From Cladosporium sp. IMV 00045 (Eukaryota > Ascomycota > Dothideomycetes > Cladosporiales > Cladosporiaceae), in NCBI GenBank assembly GCA_001931905.2, contig MSJI02000608.1:1-51580 (forward strand): a stretch of DNA of 51,580 nucleotides, given 5' to 3'. The number at the start of each line of letters is the position of its first letter. Positions within the stretch are counted from its first letter, which is position 1. Below the pieces are notes generated by a model. That model worked only from the letters and a program-made list of their open reading frames with translations. It was not told where the DNA came from and searched no databases. The translations under genes and the position numbers were made by a program. Shown piece by piece: positions 1 to 9,735 of the stretch.

Positions 1-803
1 GTAGACTATCCATGTATACCTCAAGGCTCCGCGGAATGGGCCGGCAGAGTTATTATTAACAGAAGCTTGCTAAGGCGCCACCTCGAGGCTGAGCCGGACG
101 GGTGGCTCTAGCAAAGTCAATAGCGCGATGTCGGCTCACGCAGTAGTGAGAAGTTTTCCACGGAGGCGAATACGAGTGGTCGTTGAGGAGGGAGTGAAAA
201 AATCCAAACGTTAGGTAGCAGGCAAAGATAGAGAGATCCTACCCATCTCTCCTCACATCTTGTCTGCCGCAAGCCTCGTTCTGCCTTGCTGCGAGAGCAA
301 AAGTCTCGTGTGCAAGTCATATCCACCTCCGCAACCGCATTCGCCGCCGACTGCGCCGTGCATTTGCCGGGTGTCAGACGTCATCTGCTGTGGTGTGTCT
401 GTGACGAAGCAAGTCCACGCAACCAAGCACGAAGCTCCAAAGCGAGCCCATCGCTGCCGAGTGACCCCGGCCGCATGAGTCCGATTTGCGAGTAGAGAAG
501 AGTGAGATTATTGAAAAGGCAATAATCAAAGTCGACCCCGCTAGCTGCCCTGTTCCTGCAGAAGCCCAGCTTTGTCCATGAGAAGTGTCTGCTTGCGTTT
601 TTCTCGTCTTCCTTCTTCTGGCTTTGCGACCTAAACTATGCCGGCACAGCTCTGCTGAAGGCATCTAGGTAGCTGGCTGTGGAGCGCGGAGGAAACCTGA
701 GTGGAGATCGAGCGGGAAGCTCTTCAAGAGATTGGAAACGTTTCTGTCTCGTTTGCTGTCTGAGCCATTCGTCGCAATCTGATACTAGACGACAGCGATC
801 AAA
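1..803. other. Intergenic / 5' leader of the Ysc84-like gene
   Basis: I see no convincing gene in this stretch. It precedes the SYLF-domain gene on the plus strand and probably holds its promoter and 5' UTR. Several short upstream ATGs occur, including a six-codon open frame at 475-495. The other reading frames here have the composition of random sequence. Confidence 0.5.
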
Positions 804-2780
804 ATGCCGGGATTGTGGGAACGAGTGCGAAGTGGAGGGAAGGCGGGCTTCGACAAGGCGTGGAATACTGTCGACAAACTGGGCGCACCAGTCAACAGAT
901 TGAGCAACAAATTGGGCAGCGAAGCATTCTGGCCAACGACACTGGATAAGGAAAGCGACAAGGCGGCGCGGATACTAAAGTCTTTTTGCAAGGATGGCTT
1001 CTATGCGGAGGAAGAGAAGGCTGCGACGGATGGACCTGCGCAAAAACAAAAGGTTCTCAAGAAGATTCCGACAGAGGTGGTAAAGAATGCAAAAGCCCTG
1101 GCAATCTTCACCACCATGCGCACAGGCTTATGGATGTCGGGTGCCGGTGGCTCGGGTGTCTTGATTGCGCGCAAAGACGACGGATCATGGTCACCACCCT
1201 CTGGTATCATGCTACACACTGCAGGACTGGGATTCATGGTAGGAATCGACATCTACGACTGTGTTGTGGTCATCAATACCGAACAGGCGCTCGAGGCATT
1301 TTACAAGGTGCGCTGCACTTTGGGCAGCGAGATCAGTGTGGCCGCCGGTCCTGTTGGTGCAGGCGGCGTTCTCGAATCAGAAGTCCACAAGCGACAGGCG
1401 CCCATATTCACGTACATGAAGAGTCGAGGATTCTACGCGGGGGTTCAAATAGATGGCACAATCGTCATCGAGCGAACGGACGAAAACGAGCGCTTCTACG
1501 GCCAACGGATCGGCGTTAAGGATATCCTCAACGGCAAGGTGCAATACCCACCCACAGAGATCAAACGACTGCTCGAGACGATTAAAGCAGCGCAAGGGGA
1601 CACGAATGTCGATGAAAGCTTCTTGCCGGACGAACCACCACCCAGCGACTACGAAGTTGACGATGGCCACCTTTTCGGAGTGCCAGACCACGAAGATCCT
1701 GACCCATACGGCGTGCTTGCGCTCGAGAAAGAAGGCATGGCTTTGCGGGATGCAAATACGCACGAGCGTGCCTCGTGGGAACAATTCAGCTTCAATCCAT
1801 CACCGACGAGTCCGATTGCTGCAGTTTTCGCCAGAACATCCGGCGAACGACCTCGGTCCGTGATCAGCCGTCCAGTCAGCTGGCGCACAAGCACCCAGAG
1901 CTCAGTCGTTCAAACAGCTCCCAAAACGCCCTCAAGCCTGCGGACGAGCTTGGAACAGACTCGACCACCATCCAAGATGGTAGATAGCAGCACGCAGACC
2001 GACTTGCCAGAGCTACCAACCTCCAGTCGCTCGAGCATTGCCAGCGACAGTAGACGAGGCAGCAGGGGCAGTATGCAGAACGAGCGCCGCGCATCCCCAA
2101 TGCAGGGTGTGCCCGAGAACGATGTGCTCAACACAAGCCCAGAGCGCCAGGAGCCGGCCAGCGTCAGCAAGAACAATGGCTACACGACACCGCCTCGCAC
2201 GCCTGAGCCAGAGGAGACGCCCAAGCCAACAGCTCGTCATAACTACCCTGAACCTGACAACCAGGACGCAGAACACGAGCATGACGACGACCTGAACGAC
2301 GACGCCCAGATCATCGAACAGCCGGTGGTACAAAGCATTCAGACCTTCCAACCTGCGTCACAACAGAAGATCTCCAAAGCGCGTCTGGTCACAGTTCCCA
2401 AGCGTGTAGCTCCCAAGCTCCCACCGAGAAATCCCAATCGCGGCGGCAAAGGCCCATTGGTCATCAATGGAAGCCCCACCGGAAGCACGACTGAAGATAT
2501 GGAGGCATCGCCGAACACGAGTGATAGGGAAAGCGACAAAGGTAGCAGAAGAAGTCGAAGAGCGAGCAGCATCACATCGCCGCCTTCATCCACCGCCAAC
2601 ACTGAAGTCGACTCTGTGAAGAAAGGCATGGATGACATCAAATTGGAGGACAACGATGCCGAAGAGGACGAGATTGAGAAACGCAACCCTTGGGCACAAG
2701 CCCACCAGCGGAGAAAGAGCCAGGAAGCAGAGGAGAAGAAGAAGCAAGGCAGAGAAAGCATGCCTGGTGGTTTCGATTGA
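804..2780 (+). CDS. Ysc84/SYLF (DUF500) domain protein, probable actin/lipid-binding endocytosis factor
   Basis: Single-exon frame of 658 residues. Residues ~85-233 match the Ysc84 (SYLF) domain: an AKALAIF-type strand, the GSGVLIARKDDGSWSPPS segment, and AAGPVGAGG followed by YMKSRGFYAGV. In yeast Ysc84/Lsb3 and animal SH3YL1 this domain binds phosphoinositides and actin at endocytic patches. The remaining ~420 residues are low-complexity, rich in Ser, Pro, Glu and Arg, with many Pro-Pro and Arg-Arg-Ser stretches, and are predicted disordered. No C-terminal SH3 domain is visible, unlike yeast Ysc84, so partners would have to bind through the Pro-rich tail. The ATG lies in a good context (caaaATGcc) and starts the conserved N-terminal block directly. 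Family assignment is firm; the cellular role is inferred from homologues. Confidence 0.9.
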   Translation: MPGLWERVRSGGKAGFDKAWNTVDKLGAPVNRLSNKLGSEAFWPTTLDKESDKAARILKSFCKDGFYAEEEKAATDGPAQKQKVLKKIPTEVVKNAKALAIFTTMRTGLWMSGAGGSGVLIARKDDGSWSPPSGIMLHTAGLGFMVGIDIYDCVVVINTEQALEAFYKVRCTLGSEISVAAGPVGAGGVLESEVHKRQAPIFTYMKSRGFYAGVQIDGTIVIERTDENERFYGQRIGVKDILNGKVQYPPTEIKRLLETIKAAQGDTNVDESFLPDEPPPSDYEVDDGHLFGVPDHEDPDPYGVLALEKEGMALRDANTHERASWEQFSFNPSPTSPIAAVFARTSGERPRSVISRPVSWRTSTQSSVVQTAPKTPSSLRTSLEQTRPPSKMVDSSTQTDLPELPTSSRSSIASDSRRGSRGSMQNERRASPMQGVPENDVLNTSPERQEPASVSKNNGYTTPPRTPEPEETPKPTARHNYPEPDNQDAEHEHDDDLNDDAQIIEQPVVQSIQTFQPASQQKISKARLVTVPKRVAPKLPPRNPNRGGKGPLVINGSPTGSTTEDMEASPNTSDRESDKGSRRSRRASSITSPPSSTANTEVDSVKKGMDDIKLEDNDAEEDEIEKRNPWAQAHQRRKSQEAEEKKKQGRESMPGGFD

Positions 2781-3016
2781 AAGAGGCACAACAAGCAAAG
2801 GCGCTCAAAGGCACCGGGATTTGGACAGCACTGGTCCATTACGATTATATCACGATTGAAGATTTAACGCTGGTTTAGCTTGGGGTTCACATACTTGCTT
2901 CTTAGTAATTGTTATTCTTTACATGCGATTCATGGTGTAAGACCCATAGAACTTTGTCTTGATATTGTTGACCGAATACCCATTCATTCTACACGCATTT
3001 CATTCCTGTCACGACC

Positions 3017-4088
3017 TCACAGCTTTGCCTGGCCATCCTGCGGCACCTTCACCACAACCTTGCCCCAAGTCTCTCTGGCACCCAAAGCCTGCAGCGCCTC
3101 GCCAACCTTCTCCAGACCGACATATTCCTTATCCTCGAAATTCGTCCCGCGAATCTTCTTCGCCTCCATCAGCTCGAACAAGCCGTCCCAAACGACCTGC
3201 TGCGTTTCAGGCTCATTGTAAGCGTAAGCGCCCCAATGCAAGCCAATAACAGCAATATTCTTCAGCAGCAACTTGTTCATAGCGACCTTCTCGATCTCAC
3301 CACCCACAAATCCCACCACGATCAACCGTCCATTCCACGCGATGCACTTGGTGCTCTTGTCGATCAATCCCACAGGATCGTAGACAATATCGACACCGCG
3401 CTTCTTGGGCGTCAAGTTTTTGACCTGCTGCGGCCAATCCGCATCGCGGTAAGAAATGCAATGATCAGCGCCGAACCGCTTCGCCACGTCGAGCTTATGC
3501 TGCGTCCCCGCCGTCGCGACGACTGTGGCTCCGAATGCTTTTGCAATTTGCACGGCGGCCAGGCCGACTCCGCCCGCGGCGGCGTGCACAAGCACCCAGT
3601 CGCCGGCTTTGATGTTCGCGCGCGTCACCAGCGCGGCGTAGGACGTGGGCATGGTGACGAAGAGGCCCGCGGCTTCGAAGAACGACCATCCGTTCGGCAC
3701 GGGTTTGAGCTGGTCTTCTTTGGCGCAGACGAGTGTCGCGTAGCCGCCCTGGGCGGCGCCGAAGACTTTGTCGCCGACGGAGTATTTGTGGCCTGAAGGT
3801 TTGTTCGAGGGCACGGCGGTCACGACGCCGCTGAATTCGGAGCCGGAGATCCAGGGTAGGGGAGGTTGGTGTTGGTATTTGCCGCGGATTTGGAGGAGGT
3901 CGAAGAAGTTGGTTGCTGTGCTGTGGATTCGGATGGTGTATTGATCCGGGTTTGGGACTGGGTCGGGAAGGTCGGTTACCCGGAGATCTTGGGGGCCCTA
4001 GACTAGTATTAGACGAAGACTGTGAGCAAGAGCGATTGCATAGTGATTGACATACCGAAACGTATTCTTTTACTTGAATGCCGCGCAT
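3017..4088 (-). CDS. Zinc-independent quinone oxidoreductase-like MDR protein
   Basis: Two exons, 4056-4088 and 3017-3997, with a 58 nt intron (GTATGT...CTAG), give 337 residues. The short first exon encodes MRGIQVKEYVS, the usual first strand of the GroES-like domain. The second continues with DLRVTDLPDPVPNPDQYTIR. A cofactor-binding motif AAAGGVG sits near residues 150-156, typical of NADPH-binding quinone oxidoreductases, and no Cys/His set for catalytic or structural zinc is seen. The likely reaction is NAD(P)H-dependent reduction of a quinone or enone; the substrate cannot be read from sequence. The gene converges with the Ysc84-like gene, leaving 236 bp between stop codons. The C-terminal GKVVVKV strand closes the family domain, so the protein looks complete. 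Confidence 0.88.
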
Positions 4089-4639
4089 GGTGAAGGTCTG
4101 GTATCAGTGGAATGACACGAATATGTTACAGATATTGAGATTTAAGTAGGTGCTGCGTTTGAGTGAGCTGAACTAGATGGTGAATTCTGATCAATCTGTA
4201 CAACCGAAGGGCTTTTGTTTAGATCTTGTTCTTTATGATATCTCGGGAGGCTGACGGCTATGTCGCTCGGGGTGGTATCACCATCGTGCCTTCCTACCTC
4301 GGCACGACGATAAGCCATGTCACATGTTGATAAGAGACACTTTATGCCTCAGGACTTTACTCCCGGACCCCTCCAACATCCCGGGCCTTCCTAGTGCGTG
4401 GTAAGTGACGCATGAGCGTTTGGGAGAGCATGTGGCTGTCTGCTTCCATGTGCTTCTCTGACGCCGCCTGAACATAACACCTTTGACTGTCTGATCACCA
4501 CCAACACTGCAGCATCACTCACATACAGCGACCCGACTTTGATTTTACACATTACCTTCATTGCTGCTCCACAAACGGACCGCGGCCGCCAGAGCATTCC
4601 TTCTCACCAGCACCCAGTCTCATCGATAACCTGGCCAAC
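4089..4639. other. Divergent intergenic interval (MDR / Dsk2)
   Basis: 551 bp between the start codons of the minus-strand MDR gene and plus-strand dsk2. It should contain both promoters. I see no clear TATA box, repeat or additional gene; the short open frames do not look like protein. Confidence 0.5.
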
Positions 4640-5983
4640 ATGGCCGACGAGAGCGCACCGAGTGACCAGCAGATCACCTTCACCGTCAAATCATCCTCCG
4701 ATCAGAAGCATGTTGTAATCGTCTCACTTTCGACCACAGTTGGCGATCTCAAACAGAAACTCTCAACCTCCGAATACGCCAACATCCCCGCAGAGAGACA
4801 GCGACTCATCTACAGCGGCCGCGTTCTCAAGGACCCCGACACTCTTAACACTTGCAAAATCAAAGAAGGCAACACGGTGCACCTCGTCAAGGGTGCTGAC
4901 AGCAACCAGCGACAGAACCCTGCAAACCAAGGAGGTTCGGCAGTACCACCAGGTGCCGGCAATAGTGCGGCAGGCAATGTTCCCCAGAACATTCAGGCTG
5001 GAACCGGTGCAGGCAACCCGCTTGCACAGCTGACCGGCGCACGCTATGCTGGTTTCCACGGTCTCCCAGGCGCCGACATGTTTGGAGCAGACGGCGGCAT
5101 GGGCGCGCCACCCAACCCTGACCAGATGTTGCGCATGCTCGAAGACCCCAATTTTGCCCAGCAAATGAACGAAGCCATGAACAACCCCGCAGTCATCGAC
5201 ATGCTGCGCAACAACCCGATGATCCGTGACAACCCAATGGCCCGCGCTGCGATCGAGAACCCCGAAATGAGGCGCATGATGATGAACCCGGACATGATCA
5301 GAATGCAAATGCAGATGCAACGCTCGATGGGTGGCGGGGGACCAGGTGGCGCTGGCAGCTTCCCCATGCCTGGTCAGACAGATACTACACCGGCTGGAGA
5401 GAATAACAGCACATCAGAAGGAGGACAAGCCGGCCGCACTGATGCGCCGCCAAACCCATTCGGTGGTGCTGGAGGCGCCAACCCCTTCGCAGCACTCTTC
5501 CCTGGTGCTGGTGCTGGTGCTGGTGCGGGCGCTGGTGCAGGCGCTGGTGCAGGCGCAAACTCAACACCTGGTCAAACCACCGGGTCAGAAGGCGCCCAAC
5601 AACCACCCCAGAACCCATTCGCAAGCTTATTCGGTACTGGTGCCCAAGGAGGTCAAGACCAACAAAGCAACCCATTCCAGGCAGCCGCACAGCAAATGAT
5701 GAACAACCCTCAAATGATGCAACAGATGATGCAAATGATGGGAGGCGGCGGCGGCGGTGCAGGCGGCGCAGGCGAAGCCGGCTTCAATCCTTTCGGAGCC
5801 ATGGGTGGTTTTGGCGGCGGACAGCAAGCCCCAGTCGACAACAGCCCGCCCGAGGAGAGGTACGCGGCGCAACTGCAGCAGCTGAATGACATGGGTTTCT
5901 ACGAGTTTGAGCGCAACGTCCAGGCTCTGAGGCGGAGTGGAGGCAGCGTGCAGGGCGCGATCGAGTACCTTCTGAGCGGCTGA
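4640..5983 (+). CDS. dsk2: Ubiquilin-type ubiquitin receptor Dsk2 (UBL-STI1-UBA)
   Basis: Single-exon frame of 447 residues beginning in a strong context (aacATGGcc). Residues ~9-84 form a ubiquitin-like domain with the RQRLIYSGRVLKDPDTL segment. Residues ~160-230 contain the Met/Asn-rich STI1-like region (NNPAVIDMLRNNPMIRDNP), with a second short copy near 350-370 (MMNNPQMMQQMMQMM). The last ~45 residues are a UBA domain (QLNDMGFYEFERNVQALR ... AIEYLLSG). This is the full domain order of yeast Dsk2 and animal ubiquilins, which carry ubiquitinated clients to the proteasome by UBL-Rpn binding and UBA-ubiquitin binding. Unusual is a pure Gly-Ala run of nine dipeptides at residues 289-306 in the linker. 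Identification is secure. Confidence 0.95.
   Translation: MADESAPSDQQITFTVKSSSDQKHVVIVSLSTTVGDLKQKLSTSEYANIPAERQRLIYSGRVLKDPDTLNTCKIKEGNTVHLVKGADSNQRQNPANQGGSAVPPGAGNSAAGNVPQNIQAGTGAGNPLAQLTGARYAGFHGLPGADMFGADGGMGAPPNPDQMLRMLEDPNFAQQMNEAMNNPAVIDMLRNNPMIRDNPMARAAIENPEMRRMMMNPDMIRMQMQMQRSMGGGGPGGAGSFPMPGQTDTTPAGENNSTSEGGQAGRTDAPPNPFGGAGGANPFAALFPGAGAGAGAGAGAGAGAGANSTPGQTTGSEGAQQPPQNPFASLFGTGAQGGQDQQSNPFQAAAQQMMNNPQMMQQMMQMMGGGGGGAGGAGEAGFNPFGAMGGFGGGQQAPVDNSPPEERYAAQLQQLNDMGFYEFERNVQALRRSGGSVQGAIEYLLSG
5504..5557 (+). repeat. In-frame Gly-Ala coding repeat in dsk2
   Basis: Fifty-four bases encode nine consecutive Gly-Ala dipeptides. The codons alternate between GGT/GGC and GCT/GCA/GCG, so it is an imperfect 6/12 bp repeat rather than a pure microsatellite. 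Confidence 0.9.
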
Positions 5984-6715
5984 TTTCGCATCATGAGCGA
6001 TGTTTGCATTCCCTTGTAAATTTTTTTGAAACGATGCGTTCCGATGGCATACACTGGCGATGATAGCTTTATGTTAAACTGTTCACTTTCAAATCAACAA
6101 TCCCATACGACGTGGTTCTATCCCGCCTTCGCTTTTCTGCCATCGTGTTCTCAAATGTGTTCGGCTTGCTAAAGTTCCCGCGGAAAGAATACCTGTAGTG
6201 ATGTGCTGCAATAATTGTATACGTCGCATGCCAACATGTCAATCCCACTCTTGCCGATGACGACAATGCCAGTTGCATACATCAAATATGATCAATCCTC
6301 GTTCGACCACGAGATGAACATCGAAAACCTGATGAGTGTGCAATCACCGCCCAAACGGAAAACAGTTTTCATAAGAGTTTACGTCTCCAAGCTACATACA
6401 TGTCTTATGCACCTTTACAATACTACGCTCTAAAAAATCACTGCTTAATGCACTTGATCGGATCTATCGCTTGATGGCAGATGTCGTGACACTTCTCTTG
6501 TCAACAACCCTAACTCGGCCTTTGATATCTAACCATGCTGTGAGGGGTACAAAGACCGACTTCGGGTTGTCAATGAACCGATCTTTTAACCCAGGACATT
6601 ATTACCTCGATTACCTAGTTCTACCACCAACGTTTTAGACACATTCACAACAGTTCCTTTTTACCATCTGATCGAAGTATTGCCATTTGAATCAGCGGTT
6701 AAGAGAGTCGTCAAC
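5984..6715. other. Intergenic, dsk2 3' side and promoter of the dehydratase gene
   Basis: 732 bp between dsk2 and the galactonate-dehydratase-like gene, both on the plus strand. It is relatively AT-rich and contains only short frames without protein character. I see no RNA gene or repeat. Confidence 0.5.
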
Positions 6716-7973
6716 ATGGCGCCTATTGCTAGCATCGAGTACTTCCGTGTGATGCCTAGAGTAAGATACCGATGCTCTCATCTGGCGCGGCAGATCTTCT
6801 GACAGGACGACAGTGGCTTTTTGTCAAGATAACCGACTCTGAAGGTCGAGTTGGATGGGGCGAAGCGTCACTCGAAGGCAAGCCTGCATGAAATCCAGAT
6901 ACGCATTGATTTCACTAACGCCCATGCTAGGTCACACCGAAGCCGTAGAAGGCACCCTCAACGGCTTCATCACCCGCTTCGTCGGCCACGAAGCCGACGA
7001 CATCGAAGCGATCTGGCAAGACACATGGCGCAAGTCCTTCTACCGCGGCGGGCCGGTTTTCATGTCCGCTCTTGCCGGCATCGACATCGCCCTGTGGGAC
7101 CTCAAAGCGCGCAAATTGAACGTGCCCATATGGCAGTTGCTGGGCGGCAAAGTCCGCGACAGAGTCAATGTGTACGCGTGGATAGGCGGCGACAGACCTT
7201 CCGATGTCGAGAGCGCGGCCAAAGAACGCATCGCGCAGGGGTTCAGAGCCATTAAGATGAACGCCACGGAGGATGTGGGCTGGCTGGACTCGCCTGCGGT
7301 TCTGGATGCGAGTGTTGAGAGGCTCAAGACCGTGAAGGCTTTGGGTATCGATGCTGGTGTGGATTTCCATGGCAGGCTGCACAAGCCTATGGCGAAGCAG
7401 TTGGCGAAAGCCCTAGAGCCCCATCGTCCTCTGTTCATTGAAGAGCCCCTGCTCAGCGAGCACCCGGAGAGTGTGAAAGAGCTCTATGGTCTGACGACCT
7501 GCCCGATTGCTCTAGGAGAGCGACTTTACAGCCGATGGGATTTCAAACGTTTCTTCGAGGACGTGTCGGTGGACATCATCCAGCCTGACATCGCGCATTG
7601 CGGTGGTATCTCTGAGCTCCGAAGGATCGCTGCCATGGCAGAAACGTATGATGTTGCAGTCGCACCTCATTGTCCGCTCGGTCCTATCGCCCTTGCGGCG
7701 TGTCTGCAAATTGGCATTTCAACGCCGAATCATCAGATTCAGGAGATGAGTGTGGGAATGCACTATAATGTTGAGGCCGGCGATTATGATATCAGCAGCT
7801 ACGTTACGAATCCGGAAGCATTCTCCGTTAAGGACGGTTTTGTGGAAGCACTGCAAGGTCCTGGCCTGGGGATTGAGATCAACGAAGAGCTCGTTAGGAA
7901 AGTCGCGGAATCTACTAAGCCTTGGGAGCTCAAAGGTTTTGTAGGGAATGATGGTGGCTACAGGGAGTGGTAG
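6716..7973 (+). CDS. D-galactonate dehydratase-like protein (enolase superfamily, mandelate racemase group)
   Basis: Three exons, 6716-6760, 6814-6877 and 6931-7973, give 383 residues. Joined, the N-terminus reads MPRWLFVKITDSEGRVGWGEA and then SLEGHTEAVEG, which runs unbroken across both junctions. Active-site residues expected for bacterial DgoD are all present at a constant offset of -2 from my recollection of E. coli numbering: D181 and H183 (DFHGR), E207 (IEEPL), E233 (LGERLYS), D256, H283 (APHCPLG) and E308 (QEMSVG). These provide the Mg2+ ligands and general acid/base for dehydration of an aldonate to its 2-keto-3-deoxy product. The second intron (6878-6930) has a GC-AG border. Substrate could be galactonate or a related sugar acid. 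No aldolase or kinase gene is adjacent. Confidence 0.88.
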
Positions 7974-8025
7974 ATCAATTGTCAATGCGTAGCATCTCAA
8001 CTGCAGGCTATAGACTCTAGAGCAC

Positions 8026-9108
8026 TCAAGCACCATTCGTCATTAGACTTGCACGAGCGATGGAGAAATTCCAACGAGGATAATGAATGTTAACTTCTTT
8101 CCCCCCTTGACCACTTTCCGTTGATATCGCCACCTCATTGCTTGTAAGCTTGATTAGTCTCCCAGAGTCCTTGTGACTGTAGCCAGTATCGATGGGCCAC
8201 ATGTCGATTTGATCGTTCGCCTTCAGACCCAACGGGTCATCATCGATCCGTAAGTCGTTCTCGTTGAGCGATGAAGATAGGATTTCCTCGACGGCAACAG
8301 GGCCTTCCAGCTGGCAAGGATCTGGCGCCGTAGCCTTAGCCTTCGCGACCACAGCATCGTATCGCGATATCCAAGCACGAGTCTTGGGGTATCTCTGGCT
8401 ACTGAAGAATGCGTCCGGCATCGCGTTCGGAAGACTCTGCATCCAGGAGAAGATCCAAGCAGCTAATCGAATCAGCTACTTGACACGGAACGAAGCCACA
8501 CGATGACAAAAGCTTGACTGACCATGAATATCCGCAAGTCCAGGCTCATCACCACCCAGAATCCACTGACGCCCATCACCCAGCAAATCCTCCAAAAATT
8601 CATAATTCGCCATCAGATTCGCCAACGCAGCCGGTTTCAATCGATCCTGCTCCTCCGCCGTCCAAGGTCTCCCCCAAAGCTCCTCACGATCTTTCTGGAA
8701 CTTTTCATCCTTACAGAGCTCCAACTCACTCGGAATCGCAGCAGCAGCGGCTCCAAAAACCACAACATCCGTCCACTTCTCGAGCAAGCGCTCCATTGCC
8801 CTGCCCGTGGGATCCGCGGCGCTTATGTCTCTGTATCCGCTATCGCGCGGATACCATTCTTCGAGTTTCTGCAAGATTAGGAGCGTGTCGCAGTAGATGT
8901 CACGACCGATGGCGAGAACGGGTATGCGACGATATTTGACGCCCAAGGCGGCGAGGTCTGGGCGAGGCATCGTGATGGGCTGGATGCATTGACTGTATGG
9001 GATGCCGCGCAGTACGAGATAGTGCCAGACTTTGCTTGCCCATGGGGACATGGACCAGAGGAACAGAATTGGTTCTTCGGAGGGCGCCATGTGATTTATG
9101 GTTTGCAT
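8026..9108 (-). CDS. GST-fold protein (thioredoxin-like N-terminal domain plus fungal C-terminal domain)
   Basis: Two exons, 8523-9108 and 8026-8462, joined over a 60 nt intron (GTCAGT...TTAG), give 340 residues. The junction reads GLADIHAAWIFSWMQSLPNAMP, the normal helix of a GST C-terminal domain. The N-terminal part (FLWSMSPWASKVWHYLVLRG ... YRRIPVLAIGRDIYCDTLLIL) is a GST thioredoxin-fold domain with the cis-Pro of the RIPVL strand. The last ~130 residues are an extension without an obvious family; it fits the fungal group of GST N-terminal-domain proteins with a distinct C-terminal domain. The classical catalytic residue is unclear (a Ser-Pro-Trp-Ala motif replaces CPFC), so enzyme activity is not proven. 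An in-frame second Met six codons later (9090) could be the start. It converges with the dehydratase gene. Confidence 0.82.
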
Positions 9109-9735
9109 GCAAGATTAGATATCGATGGGAAGAGTGGATGTTGCGCGTCGCGCAATACGGGAGGTGGCTCAAGGTTGCAGAACACAGCATATCTAACCAG
9201 CACATTCAGTGTAATAATTCTCTATTGCTTTATGCATTTATTCTTCAATGAAGGTTTGTAGTCATGCATTCAGGAAGCACATACCCCTCCCTTGTGCCAT
9301 CGGGGTAGCGGAAGCTCTAATAAAGCCACAGGTGTGTATACCGCCGATCATCTTTATTCCTGAAGGCATCGCCAACAAAATCATTTGGAATAGATGAAGC
9401 CGCTCCAGAATAGATAGTCTCAACTGGTTATACATTGGGCTTAACACATATTGCAGAGCATTTCCAAAAGTGTAATGATTGGCCTGGAAATGCAACGCAG
9501 AACATCAAGCGCAACAATCGTATCAGACACAGCAGTGGTGCGATACTTAGCGTGCGTGACAGAGCCATGGCCACTATCAAGTGGATAGCCTGGTCGATGC
9601 CGGTCGAAGGCAGCGGAGACGCTCTTCTGTTCTGGAGTCCGAGAGGGAACGCTTTTGATTCTTAGCTCAAGTGGCGGAGATTGAGGCGCCACGGAGCATT
9701 GGAAGCCTCAAGTGGAGTTTTTCATAAATCGTAAT
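9109..9735. other. Intergenic between GST-fold gene and NT-C2 gene
   Basis: 627 bp between two minus-strand genes, presumably the promoter of the GST-fold gene and the 3' region of the NT-C2 gene. I find no gene, RNA or repeat I can support. Confidence 0.45.

Noticed and set aside
475..495. Six-codon uORF MSPICE whose DNA is nearly repeated at 27639-27657
   Set aside because: The similarity spans only about 20 bases with no flanking match, so I treat it as coincidence.
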